From: Campylorhamphus procurvoides
Lineage: Eukaryota > Chordata > Aves > Passeriformes > Dendrocolaptidae
DNA: 64,000 bases
Direction: 5' to 3'
Assembly (NCBI GenBank): GCA_013396655.1
Contig: WBMV01002867.1
Coordinates: 23,439 to 87,438, forward strand
Positions 12,645 through 24,042 of the stretch are shown piece after piece. Below the pieces are notes generated by a model. It was not told where the DNA came from, made no database searches, and saw only the letters and a program-made list of their open reading frames with translations. Within the stretch, counting starts at the first letter, position 1. Each line of letters starts with the position of its first letter. Position numbers and translations under genes: made by a program.

Positions 12645-12999
12645 GGGAGACCTCACTGCAGTTACAACTTTTTAAAGAGAGGGAGAGGAGGGGCAGGCTC
12701 TGATCTCTGCTCTGTGGGGACCAGGGACAGCACCCAGGCAATGGCTGGAGTTGTGTCAGGGCAGGGTTAGGTGGGATCTCAGCAAAAGATTCTTCCCCCA
12801 GAGGGTGGTGGGCACTGCCCAGGCTCCCCAGGGCAGTGGGCACAGCCCCAAGGCTGCCAGAGCTGCAGGAGGGGTTGGATGATGCTCTGGGGCACAGGGG
12901 GTGACTCTTGGGGATGGGGCTGTGCAGGGCTGAGGGTTGGGCTGGATGATCCTTGTGGATCCCTCCCAGCTCAGCATGTTCTGTGACTCCGTGACTCCG
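12645..12999 (+). repeat. CR1 LINE 3' end, second subfamily
   Basis: This CR1 subfamily differs from the common one. Landmarks are 'gggagacctcactgcag', 'ctctgctctgtggggacc', 'gattcttcccccagagggtg', 'ctccccagggcagtgggcac', 'ggttggatgatgctctgggg' and the 3' end 'cccagctcagcatgttctgt' followed by 'gactccgtgactccgtg'. The related copies at 14.1 and 58.6 kb extend farther 5', into the ORF2 C-terminus. The tail is a degenerate 8-bp repeat, as expected for CR1. Confidence 0.85.
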
Positions 13000-13540
13000 T
13001 GCTGTGGACTGCAGGGATGCAGCCAGGCTGACGATGAGGATGGTGAAGCATCGCTACCTCCAGCACTGCAAACACGGACCCAAGAGGAGCGCAGAGGATT
13101 TACGGCCTCGTTGCAACGCTCTGTGCAAGGCGATGTGCCAGGGCTGTCCAAAGGGAGAGGCGAGGAGGAGGCTCAACAAGCAGAGCTGGAGGCTGGCACG
13201 AGTGGCCCAGCACAGGGGTGGGGACCAGAAGCCCCCATGGAGCTCCTCCCGCAGGTCAGAGGATGCAGGGGGTGTCCAGGCATCCCCCGGCCCCTGTGCC
13301 GGGCAGCTGGCGTGTCGTGCAGACGGATTAGCAGTGGCGCGGATACAGCTGTGCTGATCCGACACACGGGGCTGGGTGGGAGACAGCCCGGGCTGGCAAA
13401 TTCCCTGCGAAGGGGAGGGACAGCCGCAGTTGCTGCCCCCGAGCCCGTCCCTCCGCACCGGCACTAATTGCGGCCCTGATCCCGCTCCGCAGCGGCCGCG
13501 GGGCCGGCAATGCCTCGGCATCCCCCCCGCAGCCCTCAGC
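13000..13540. other. G+C-rich unique stretch
   Basis: Beyond the CR1 tail the DNA becomes G+C- and CpG-richer, most strongly at 13300-13530. A frame open at 13004-13357 (+) encodes a basic, Cys-containing peptide, but I recognise no family. Frames are open on both strands, as expected in stop-poor G+C-rich DNA, so I do not call a gene. Confidence 0.4.
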
Positions 13541-13622
13541 ATCCCCCGGACATCCCCCCGACATCCCCCCGACATCCCTCAACAACCCCCGACATCCCCT
13601 GACATCCCCCCGATATCCCTCA
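13541..13622. repeat. C-rich tandem repeat at assembly gap
   Basis: About eight imperfect copies of a ~10-bp unit of the form 'gacatccccc' run directly into a run of N. After the gap, 'cctcagcatcccctcgg' resembles the sequence before the array ('cctcagcatcccccgg' at about 13535). The array probably continues through the gap. Confidence 0.8.
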
Positions 13623-13756
13623 NNNNNNNNNNNNNNNNNNNNNNNNNNNNNNNNNNNNNNNNNNNNNNNNNNNNNNNNNNNNNNNNNNNNNNNNNNNNNN
13701 NNNNNNNNNNNNNNNNNNNNNNNNNNNNNNNNNNNNNNNNNNNNNNNNNNNNNNNN
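13623..13756. other. Assembly gap (134 N)
   Basis: A run of 134 unknown bases. The C-rich tandem repeat at its left edge is the likely reason that assembly failed. The true length may differ. Confidence 0.99.
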
Positions 13757-14056
13757 GGCCCCTCAGCATCCCCTCGGTCCCCGCCACCTCTGGCAGTGTC
13801 CCCGGGAGGGGCGGTGGGTGATGGGGCTGCGGGCACAGCTGGCCCGGCCAGCTGTGGGGTCTCGATTTCCCGTTGATTCCATAACGGCCCTGGGGAAGAG
13901 GGAAAGGCGGAGCAGGATCTGGATCGGGGGTTTGCTCAGCTGATGTCGAGCCCGTGGTCACCCCTGTCTGCTGTGGTGTCTTTTCCTGAGGATCCCATTA
14001 AAGATCCTATTAGCCTGCAAAAGTACGGGGTGTGGAAAAGAGTGGGGAGGGCTGGG

Positions 14057-14480
14057 AAGGTGGGAAGGGTCTGGAGGGGAAGGGTGTGAGGACACTGAGG
14101 GCATTTGGGGTGTTCAGCTGGAGAAGAGGAGACTGAGGGGAGACCTCATTGCAGGGACAACTCCTTTAGGAGGGGCAGGCACTGATCTCTGCTCTGTGGG
14201 GACCAGGGACAGCATCCAGGGAATGGCTGGAGTTGTGTCAGGGCAGGGTCAGGTGAGATCTCAGGACAAGGTTCTTCCCCCAGAGGGTGGGGGGCACTGC
14301 CCAGGCTCCCCAGGGCAGTGGGCACAGCCCCAAGGCTGCCAGAGCTCCAGGAGGGTTTGGATGATGCTCTGGGGCACAGGGGGTGACTCTTGGGGCTGGT
14401 CCTGGGCAGGGCTGAGGGTCGGACTGGATGGTCCTTGTGGGTCCCTCCCAGCTCAGCATGTTCTGTGGTTCTGTGACTTC
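14057..14480 (+). repeat. CR1 LINE 3' end, second subfamily
   Basis: Same subfamily as the copy at 12.6 kb but longer. It starts 'gaaggtgggaagggtctgg' and includes 'gtgttcagctggagaagagg' and 'gactgaggggagacctcatt', which encode the end of CR1 ORF2 (LEKRRLRGDL-like). It continues through 'caaggttcttcccccagagg' to 'agctcagcatgttctgtgg'. It closely matches the antisense copy at 58.4-58.8 kb. Confidence 0.9.
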
Positions 14481-15295
14481 TCTCCCAGGATCTCCTCTTG
14501 CTCCAAACTGGGCTCCAGGAACTCTACAGTGTCAGCACATCATTGTGCATCTGAAGGGGCATCCCCAAAACTTTGGTTGATGTCCCTGCTTACAGACACT
14601 GATAGCCTTATTTTTGCTTTGAAGCACCTTTGCAGGAACAAAGCAGTGATCTCTGCCCAATTTTCTCCCTAAAAATTAAGCCTGGCCTGGCCAACACCCC
14701 CTGTGCCCATGGTATTTATGGTGACACATCTCCCTCCAGAAAAGTGCAGCACCCACTTTTAAAAAACCAGCCAAAATATCATCCTTGATCCAGAGCCAAC
14801 ATTAGGGGAGGAGGAAGGGAGCTGGAGCACCTCCAGGTTTGGCCACTGAAACACCTTGAAAGAATCTGATTTTCAGAGGCAGAAACTTCCTGAAAAATGC
14901 AGATTTTTAGTGAAGGTTGCACAGATCAGAGACAGCTCACTGTGATGATTAAGGTTTTTGGGTAGCTTTTCTCCAAACTGAGATTTTCCTTTCAAAAATG
15001 GCCAAATTCTTATCCGATGTGTAGGTTGAAAACAAGGGCAGAGGGGGCTGATTTGCCTCCAAACAGAGCCTTAGACCTGCTATCCAGAATACAGGCCACG
15101 GATTCAGCCCTAAAAAATGTGTTTGCCTTGGAAGGAGCCAGATCCAGTTTTAACAAACTCCCATCAGGGATTGAATCATAAAAATCTGCTGGAGCACAGC
15201 ACCGTGTCCAAGCAGTTGTGTGGTGGGAAGGGAGGCTGGAAGGACTCATCCCTTGGCATGTGGAAACAGCTTCCTACACACTTCCTAAAACATGG
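14481..15295. other. Unique non-coding stretch
   Basis: No gene or recognised repeat is seen. Confidence 0.45.
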
Positions 15296-15431
15296 AAAAG
15301 AAGAAAAAAATAGGTGAATAGGAAGAAAAAAAGAGGAGGAGGAGGAGAAGAATAGAAGAAGAAAGAAGAAGAAGAATAGAAGGAGAAGAAGAAGAAGAAG
15401 AAGAAAAGAAGAAGAAAAAAAAGAAGAAGAA
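15296..15431. repeat. GAA/GGA polypurine microsatellite
   Basis: An almost uninterrupted purine tract of 'gaagaa' and 'ggagga' units, broken only by a few 't' bases. Long purine mirror tracts can form triplex (H-DNA) structures and are length-unstable. The complementary strand gives a Leu/Ser/Phe-rich frame that is not a gene. Confidence 0.95.
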
Positions 15432-16610
15432 ATATTCTTAATACATAATATACACAATCTGAAATAATAACCCAAACCTGATGACAAATTCCCCTCTGGT
15501 TTCTAAGCTGTACATCCCTGTTGTGTGGAGATCAACAACTTGACAGGTTCCCCTTTATCGGGAACATCTTTGGGGAGGTTAAATAGGATGGGATTTTGCC
15601 GTAGTGAAAATATTCCCACAAAATTGATGGTTCTTTCAATAAATTTCTCTATTTTTTCCCGCTATCGAGTTCATAGAATCCTAAATCTGGTAATATTTCC
15701 CTCTCTTTTTCTGGCCAAAATAAGATTACGACTGGATTTGAGCTTCTCTTTGCAGAATCTTTTCTTCGGATTTCCCACCTCCTCTGAAAACCAGAACAGG
15801 GAAGTGAGAACAGCTCAGAGTGGCCAGACAAGTTTCACTGCCCAGGTTAAGTAAACTTGACAAAGCCAAACAACATCCTTTTGGCCAAGGCAGGTTTCTG
15901 GAGGTCCAGGCCCAGACCATGGGCTCCCTGTCGGGTTTGGTGGCCCTGCTCCATCCCTGGGACATTTGGTGTCCAGCCTTTCCTTCCTTTGTGACACTGG
16001 AACGTGATCCTGTTGAAGTCCTCTCTTTAAATTGGTTTCTCATAGCAGAGCAAACAAGAATGAGAATGGAAGGCAAGTCATTAGACAGGGTACAACAATA
16101 GCTCTGCTGGGTAATTAATTAGTAAATAGAAAAGGAAAGTCCCTTTCTTAAGGAAGAAGAAAAGAGCTCTCAGGAACGGAATTTCCTTTGAAATCTCCGT
16201 GGGTGAGTCACCTGCTGAGTTTATCTCCTCAAGGATTTGAGAGATTTCCTGCTGCAAGCCCTGGTGAGACCCCAGGAGGACCAGGCAGCTGCAGGGACCT
16301 GTTGGGAAAGGAAGAGGGACCTGTGCAGCCCCACCTGGGTCACCTGCCCTGCTCACACAGGTGGCACTTGCTGACACAGAAGTCTCCCTGTGGGCAGCTG
16401 CTCGATCAGCAGGTTGAGACCTTTCACGATGGTGCCTCACCACACCACCAGCAGTCAGGCTGAGGTCCCACCAGCTCTCACAAGGTGTGGGACGTGCAGG
16501 AGGTGCTCCAGCTCAGCCCAGGGCTTGTCCCCAGCCCACCTGGCACATGGACCTGCATTCACCCCCTGGATGGAGACAGGTCCCATTCCTTGCCCTCCAG
16601 CCTGCCTGGA
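15432..16610. other. Unique non-coding stretch
   Basis: No gene is recognised. The portion at 15560-15740 is A+T-rich, and 'gggtaattaattagtaaat' at about 16109 is a homeodomain-like word. Confidence 0.45.
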
Positions 16611-16772
16611 CTTCAGGGTTGCCCAGGGAGGTTGTGGAGTCTCCCTGGGCAACCCTGAAGTTCAAACACCAATTGGACTCAATCCTGAGTGAGGTGCTCT
16701 GAGGGACCTGCCTGAGCCAGGGAATTGGACTGGACAACTTCCAGTGGTCCCTTCCAACCTGGGACTTTGATG
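16611..16772 (+). repeat. CR1 LINE 3' end with perfect internal hairpin
   Basis: An older CR1 type, recognisable from 'ttgcccagggaggttgtgg', 'gactcaatcctgagtgagg', 'gggaattggactggacaac' and 'ggtcccttccaacctgg'. Positions 16611-16630 are perfectly reverse-complementary to 16641-16660, with a 10-base loop; the adjacent pair 16610/16661 also matches. The right arm falls where family members normally read a different sequence after 'gagtctcc'. The arm was therefore probably copied from the left arm. Confidence 0.75.
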
Positions 16773-17530
16773 CCCACCTCCATATCTGTCCCTAAGCATG
16801 GAGTCCAGACATGCCCTTCTCCATTCCAACATTCCTGCAGCAATTCCAAAGGAATCTGGGTTAGGAATGATTAAGATGCTTTAACACCTCCAGTAATGAG
16901 GTGGAGGAATGGCTGGGGGAGAAGGAGGCAAATCCCAGCCTTTGGGAGCTGCTTGGGGTGTTTTGTGTGGTGGCTGGCTGGGTTTTTTCTTCTTCTTCCC
17001 TCAATGAGTTTCTGTGGGATGCTCACTGGAGACAGGAATGTTGGTTTCCCTGCTGCCCTTCCCAAGTGTGCAATGGCATTCGGAGAAATCACACACACAG
17101 CACTTTTTTTAGCTCTCTTTGGTCTTTTCCTCGCTGGGTTTTGCTGGAGCTGGCCACTAGTTTGGACTCAAAGCAAGACACGGCTCCTCTTTATCTGGAG
17201 GTTACTCAATTGCAGCAATCAGGACATCCAAAAATATTAACTGTTGACTAAATGGCCAACAATGAAAAGGGTAAGGAATGTTTGCTCCTTGTTTTCCCTT
17301 GTGAACCTAATGCTGATTAAAGGTACAAGAGCAAGACACCTGGAGAGGGAAACCTTCTCATTTTCTACAAACCCACATTCCTTGTTCATGTGATCCAACC
17401 CTGAGCTGGGATGCTCAGCTTGGACACCCATGTCCCTTTTTTGTCCTGCTGGTTGACTGTGGCCCTTAGCAGAAGATTGGGTGTGGATCATGGAGACATC
17501 TAGGAACTTCAGAGTCCTCCAGGTCTTTAT
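16773..17530. other. Unique non-coding stretch
   Basis: No gene is recognised. The frames at 16896-17251 (+) are hydrophobic by chance, have no start context I trust, and overlap each other in two registers. Confidence 0.45.
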
Positions 17531-17660
17531 CATTTCTTCCTCTATGGATGCTTGGACACTTCCAGGGCTGGGGCAGCCACAGCTTCTCCAGGAACCCTGT
17601 GCTGACACCTCCCCACCCTCACAAGGGAGAATTCTTTCCCAATATCCAATCTAAACCTAC
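17531..17660 (-). repeat. CR1 LINE 3' region fragment
   Basis: The plus strand reads 'gcttggacacttccagggct', 'ggggcagccacagcttctcc', 'ctccccaccctcacaaggga' and 'cccaatatccaatctaaacc'. This is the reverse complement of the CR1 ORF2 C-terminus. The copy lacks the terminal ~100 bases of the 3' end. Confidence 0.85.
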
Positions 17661-20467
17661 TCTGTGTTTGTAACAGGGTTTCAGTTCTGGCTGAATCTAA
17701 CTGGACACAGCTTTGGAATTTGCACCAGCACTAACTTCTCAAGTTGTCCCCAAGACCTGAAACAGTCCCTGCAGGCAAAGGCACCCATCCATCCTCCCCT
17801 TGCAGGAGCACATGGAATGGGATAGTCACTTGGATGTGCTTGAGGCCACCAAAGCCTATTAGAAATGGTGAAACCCCTTGGATTTGCAGAATGGAGTGGG
17901 GATTTTGGAGGGGTGGAGGGGCAGTTTGTCATCTCTGGGACCTTCTGCCTCTCACAGAGTTCCTTTTAAACTCTTTCCAGCGTAATCCCCCCAGCTATGT
18001 GATCTTTGTCCCAGAGGAGCTGTGCTGTTTCTATGGAGGCCCCGAGATAACTCTCCCTTTCCCCTTTGATTTAATTTAGTAAGTTCAGGGGCTCAAGCAG
18101 AACAGCAAAGGCCGAACACAAACACTCAGAAAAACCTTCTGGAGGCTGCCCAAGTGGCAGGGAAGGTGCCCAGACAATGGTCTTGGCTCTGCAATTCTCT
18201 GCTCTCCCGGCCCCACCGGGTGCACATCAAAGGCTGCAGATGGACCCCTCCCAAACTCTGCCCTTTGCAAAGCCTCCCCCAGCTCGTGGCAGCCAAAGCT
18301 CAGCCTCAAAGCCCTTCTGAAGAGCCCTGAGCCCAAACCTCACCTCCAGGTGTGACAGGCTGAGCCCATGGCCAGGATAAGCCTCTCCCAGCAGCTCCCT
18401 GAGGGCAGGGGGAGACACCACAAATGTCACCCCCCCTGACCCAGCCCCTGGATCCTTCCCTGCTCCTGCTTCCACCTCTCCCAAAGGTGGCCAGAAGCAC
18501 TAAGGCTCCCTTGGGTGCTTCCAGCTGAGCATCTCCAAGCAGCCTGAAAGTCCTCAGGTTCATTATCCCCACCTTTCCATTAGACAGGACATTATTAATC
18601 ATGTTTTCTATGTAGGACAGCAAAGCAGGGAGGCACTGAGGGGATGTGCAGGGCTTGGTAAGAAAAGGGAGCTTTGGGGGCTTAATGGCAATTTGAAAAA
18701 CGAAGGGAAAATCATTTAGGCTGGATCAAACCCAGGCTTTTATTTTTTTCAAATGTCTGGCAAATCACAAAACTGAAAGAGAAGGAGAATGGGTCGTATA
18801 AAATGTTACATTTCAATCAAATTGAAACCATCCCTCTCATTGATTTCTTGAAAATGTCTTGGAACCACTTATACAATTAAAGGAAAGCTTGGAACAGGGA
18901 TTGAAACGGTGCACTCAAAAAGATGTCAAAACAAGACCTTCCAGTGCTTTTTCAGAGTCATCTCTTTGCTTTTCCCAAGCTTAATCTTTGGGCAAAGTGA
19001 TCACAAATTTACTGCACATCTCACTGCGCTGGAATTTGGGGGTTCCATCAAAAAAAAAGCGCTTCAAGGATAAGAAATCAAGTTTTTCTCCAGATCGGCC
19101 TGTCCAGTGGGGAGGCTGGAGGGACCAGAACCCCAAATCCCTCCTTCAGCTCTGTCTGGAGATCATTTTGGGGTCTGGAATACACTCCTGGAGACCCAAA
19201 CCCCAAGGGCACATCATTGGCCTCTCCTCTGGATTCTCATTGACCTTGCCCTTGGATTCCTCATCCTCTTCCTCACTTTGTCAGCCTCTAAAACCAGGAA
19301 CACAAATGTTTCCCCATTCAGAACGACACGTGGAAAGCATGGCTGCTAAATATTAATAAGTTCTGTGTAATAATCTGCTTTTTATGGAAATATGATTCAT
19401 ATTTATGGGGCAATTAACTGCTGATGGATGTCATTGAATATGCAACATGTGGACTGAAAATCCTGGAGCAACCAGGGCCTCATCCTGCACCTCTGACCTT
19501 TGCAGGACACTCCTTGAAGGAAATCAGTCTCATTAACCTAACGAGAGCCCTTAGCTGGAGGAAAGAGCCCTTCCACAGTCCCTTCCACAGTCAGCTTTCC
19601 TCCCACACAAGGAAATCCACCCCATCCCTCCACTCCTGGCCTCTCCCAGCTCCCACTTTGCAAACCCATGGATTGTTTAAGGGTTCCATTATATTTAAAT
19701 TACAAAGACTCACCCGGACTTGCAGTTCCACCGTTTCAAAGCCACTTTAAGAAAAAATGGAGCTCTCATTTAGCATTTCAATCTGCAGGAGGATTTTTTT
19801 GGCTTCCCAAATGATTTGATTTATGCACAACTGGGGTAGGAGAAACCCCAAATCTGAGATATCGGGGTGTCAGGGGGGAGGTTTGGGGTTTCTCTCCCAC
19901 CTGGCTGCAAAACCAGCAGCACGAAACGAGACCACGGGGTGGTGATTAAAGTCATTAGAAAAACTTAAATCCCCCCTTTTTCCCTCACATAATGGCAGGT
20001 CGTTAAAGTTCAAAGTCAGGATGCCATTTGTCAGCACAGCATCTTTCATCTCCTGCAGTTCTGCTCCCGTTCTTCAGGTCTCTGAGGCTTCTGGGCTTCT
20101 GAACTTGGCGTTTCTTCATCTTCCACCTGTTGCTGGGACCCGTCAGCGAGGGCTTCAAGGTGCCAAAACGAGCGTGTTGGGATGGGAAACCCTCCGAGTG
20201 CTCCGAATATTTCGGGGTCGGGGAGGAATTCGTGTCAGATGTGAGCCCGGAGAGGGCTCTGTCTGGAGATGGAGGTGGCACCGGGCAGAGAAAGTGGCTT
20301 TGATGGGGATGTGCCAGCCCAGGAGGTGTCTGCAGAGGTCCATGCCATGGCCATGCATTGAGCTGACCTGCACTCCTTAGCCCACGGAGGGTGGAAGAGC
20401 CTGGAAATCACACACAGCCCTGTCTGTGACCTCCTGGGAGCAACAGAAGATCCTCTGAGGTGCCAGT
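17661..20467. other. Unique non-coding stretch
   Basis: No gene or recognised repeat is found in these 2.8 kb. The parts at 18690-18930 and 19330-20020 are A+T-rich and repeat-free, and might contain conserved non-coding sequence. A frame at 20003-20281 (minus) has a fairly protein-like composition but resembles nothing I know and has no convincing splice sites. Confidence 0.45.
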
Positions 20468-20649
20468 CTTGGCCCAAAGCATAGAGAAACGCTGCTGTCC
20501 CATCCCTGGAAGCGTTCAGGGCCAGGTTGGATTGAGCCTGGAGCAACCTGGGCTGGTGGGTGTCAACTCTGCCCATGGTGGGACAAGTTGGAACTAAATG
20601 ATCTTTTAAAGTCCCTTCCAACCCAAGCCATTCCATGATTTTATGATGC
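20468..20649 (+). repeat. CR1 LINE 3' end
   Basis: A sense copy, more diverged than most here: 'gtcccatccctggaagcgtt', 'cagggccaggttggattgag', 'gatcttttaaagtcccttcc' and the tail 'ccatgattttatgatgcc'. It is 5'-truncated and non-coding. Confidence 0.88.
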
Positions 20650-21999
20650 CCACATGAGCCAGGCCCTCCTGTGCATGGCAGCACCTCTGGACCCACACAC
20701 AGATGTTTAGGGTGGGCCTTGAAGCCACTTTGCTGCATCCCAAGCAGCTCAAGCTGCTTTCCCCCAGTGCTTCCACTCCCTCCATGCACACCCAGTGTTC
20801 CATCGTGCTCTTTTGGGGGAGAAGGAAAGTCCTTCCAAGGGCTCTTGGCAGACAGTTTGGCTCTTACTGGGCTCCTGTTGGCTTATAGAAAGGAAGGGCA
20901 AGTGGCTGGACCCATGTAACCATCTTTCTCCTCCTCTTCCAACCGAGGATGAAGCTTGCTGCTCTTCCCTGCTGGAATTTGTGCTTGTCTGGAGCAAGAC
21001 TTTATCCCAGAGACATTGGAATTGGGGAATAACAATCACCAACCAAAGGAAACCACTCCATGCAGAGACAGCACTGATTTTCCATCAGCAAATGCCACTC
21101 ATAAATCCAGGGCCCCAGGGGACTCTGCCATCACGTGGGAAGTTCCAGGTTTCCAAGCCCCAGCTGCTCTGGTATCGGAGCACGACCCGAGGAGAAAAAA
21201 AGGAGGATTCTTATTTTCCATTTGATGGGGGCGAGATGGATTGTGCCTGTTCTCACTGAGCTCCTGGCAGGCCCCTCCCCACGGTGCTGAATGATGCAGG
21301 CTCCACGTTATCCTGGGAGAAAATGCCATTTCCCCACTTTTCAGGCCGACCCTGAACCGTTCCAGCTGTTTGGGAGTGAAGGTTCTTTGGGAATGATGCA
21401 CCTCAGTCACACTCCTCTCCATGGATCAAAACTAACAGCGTGAGGCTTCCTGGAGGGAGAAGGGAAGGGGTTCCTGCCATGGGCATTTTGGGGTGAAAGG
21501 GGCTGTGTTTGGGGGCTCCCTCTGCTCCTGCCACCCTTGGGCAACGCTGCACTTTGCTCTGGAAAAGGAACAGCACGAATTTGGGGAGCCCCTTGGGCAT
21601 GTCCATCCATTTCTCCTTCAGGGGATGAACCTTGCACGGATTCCTCCCCAATCATTTGGGAACCAGCTTCGCCTTCCCCTTCCACAACACAACAGACACA
21701 ATGGATTTGACCCCAATCTGAGACATTTTCCCCCAAATTCTTGTTGTAGAGCCCCACTTGCACCCCCAGCTCCGAGTGAGGGCTCCCAGCTGCATTTCTC
21801 TTTCACCTCCTCTTCACACCTTGCAGAACAGGCTACATCTTTCACAGCCAGGACTCCAATCAACATTTGCAAGTCTGTCTTGTGGCTTCCAGTGGCCCTA
21901 AAATCTGCAAATAATATGCTGGAAATTCCCTGGCCTTGCCCATGTTTTCGCTGTCTAAGTCCCAGCACCTCCCATATCATTAGTCCTCCTTCAGCAAAC
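20650..21999. other. Unique non-coding stretch
   Basis: No gene or recognised repeat is seen. Several frames over 100 codons overlap on both strands (for example 20795-21259 + and 21407-21763 -). None shows a domain or a consistent coding signal. Confidence 0.45.
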
Positions 22000-22320
22000 A
22001 GCTATTGTGCATTTGATACTTTTATCTTTTACCAGTTTTCCTTTACATTTTTCAGCTGCTAAATTGCATTTTTGTGGGCTCCTCTCTCCCTTTTTATTTC
22101 GGTTTACGTTATTCCTTTCCCCCCCGGTGTAACTGCACTCTTAGGAAGATTTTAATTAGCTCCCTTTAAAGCCAAATGACAAGTAGAGCATGTCATTTTG
22201 TAGCTAAAGTATCACTTGAAAATGCAAAAGCCCCGGCTTTATGGGGCTTAAAAGCTTTCCTGGAATATGTTCAAAACCTGCTGACTGGGCAAGATTAGAC
22301 CTGGCAATGTGAAGTAAAAG
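22000..22320. promoter_or_regulatory. Candidate conserved non-coding element
   Basis: An A+T-rich, repeat-free stretch with 'gctgctaaattgcattttt', 'gattttaattagctccc' and 'tagctaaagtatcactt'. It stands out from the G+C-rich surroundings and lacks simple-repeat structure. Sequence character is the only support. Confidence 0.28.
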
Positions 22321-24016
22321 ATCTCTGTGTGGTGTCCCTTTTCCTCCCCGGGGTGATCGGGTTAAACTGCACTGCAGCCCCCTCCAACACACCAAGGCTT
22401 TTCATCCTCTGAGCTGTGAGATGGCAACCTCAGAACAGAGCACAGGGTGCCTGTCCAGAGGGTCAGGGCACTCAGTGACAATGGGGACACCTGAGGAATG
22501 GCCTTGTCCTCTCATCCATCCCACTGGGTGATGACCCTCTGCCAGCCTGTCCTGGTCACCCCACAGCACGGGGATGCTCTGACCCCATCCAGGCATGAAG
22601 GGAAACCATCTGTGGAGGTGATTCCTTGGTGGGGGGGGGTCAGAAAATGCAGCAAATGCTCATTTTGGTCTCCTTTGAGTTGTGGGGTTGGTGGCTGAAG
22701 GTGGGGCACAGGGGGAGCAGGACAAGGGGCTCCCCTGCCCACCTATCCCTCAGGAATTTGGAGGCACAATCCATGCTGCTGGACCCCAGGGAGGCTGGAG
22801 GTGGTGTCGAGATGTCATCCCATCAGGAGCAGAGCCCTGAGGATGAAGAGACCACAAAACTGGGGGAAAAACAGGCAGAACTGACTATCCCCCCACTCAC
22901 CACCCGTGAGGAGCTCCACTTTGGGTCTCCCAGGAGCCTGCAGGGAGTGGGGGATCTCTGAATTTATGGGAACAGGTTTTCCCCTCCCCGAACACAGGGA
23001 GATGATCCTGAGCCGCTGGCCAAGAGCTCCTTAAAAGTGCTTGGAAAGGAGAATTGTGGGATGTGGAGGGGAAACACTTATGGTTTAAAAGGCACATTGG
23101 ACTTCCAGGTCTGTCCAGATTGTCTCTGAAGAAATCCTCGGAGAGCTTGAATTACTCATTTTTAATGGGAACAGGAACCACCTGCCTGCAATCACACACA
23201 CAAACTGTTGGTTACTTTGCAGTGGAAGAGCAGCTTAAATGCTTTTTACTGTAATGTTTAACCCACTGTGTGTTTTGGAGCTTTTTCTTCTTTTAATTGA
23301 AAACACACTTTTCCGATGTGTGACGTGCTCACCTCCATCTCCCCCGGCCTCCCCAAGAAGCAGGAACAAATGCCAGCCCTTGCTGCGTGGTTGGAAGAAC
23401 AAACACTGAGCTGCTGCTCCCCTTTGCCCCCCTCCTTCCCCAAAATCCCCCAAGCTGATAGAGGGACACATCCTCATTTTTTCCTCCAACTGCTGAAACC
23501 TCCCATGCTCAGATGTCCCAGGAGAAGCTCAGCCAGAAGACAGGACAGGCTCTGACCTCGTGCCCCACCAGTTTCTGGGCAAAGAGAGGACAATCCCCGA
23601 CATCACCTTCCTCATCGTCACTATTTTGCATCACCCAGTCAACCTCAGAAATTTGGGGGGTGGGTTTTTTTCCACTTTTCAAAAGCTCCCTTCAAAACCC
23701 CCCGAAGGAAGAAAGCAGCTGATCAAACAGTGGGAAAACCAGGAGAAAGCCACCCAGAAAAACACCCCTTTTCCTTTCTGCACATTTATTGAACCCGATC
23801 AAGTTTCCCCAAACCCACCAATTAAGATCTCGAGATTGTCTTCTCTCTTTGCAGACAGCCAGGCCAAGAAATGCTCATCACCCCAAATTTTAACCAGCTG
23901 GGAAAACGCCGCTCTCACTTTGGAGCCAAACATCCAACATTGGGGGGGTTTGTTGGTTTTTCCTTATATTTTTCTCTCCCTCCTGCCAGGGAAATGTAAC
24001 AGTTCTGCATCCCTGC
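22321..24016. other. Unique non-coding stretch
   Basis: No gene or recognised repeat is seen. A G run lies at 22631-22640. Near 23855, 'tcttctctctttgcag' resembles a splice acceptor, but no exon with a matching donor or known sequence follows. Confidence 0.45.
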
Positions 24017-24042
24017 CCTCTGTGTGTGTGTGTGTGTGTGTG
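24017..24042. repeat. (TG)n microsatellite
   Basis: About eleven uninterrupted TG dinucleotides. Probably length-polymorphic. Confidence 0.95.

Noticed and set aside
13004..13357. Basic, Cys-containing frame following a CR1 tail, possible domesticated exon
   Set aside because: It starts in CR1 tail-adjacent sequence, has no recognisable domain, and competing frames are open in the same G+C-rich stretch.
16610..16661. microRNA precursor
   Set aside because: The stem is perfect, with only a 10-base loop and about 21 pairs, too short for a canonical precursor. It lies inside a CR1 3' end, so a mutational origin fits better.
23844..23900. Splice-acceptor-like 'ctctctttgcag' followed by an open stretch
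   Set aside because: No matching donor at a sensible distance and no recognisable peptide.
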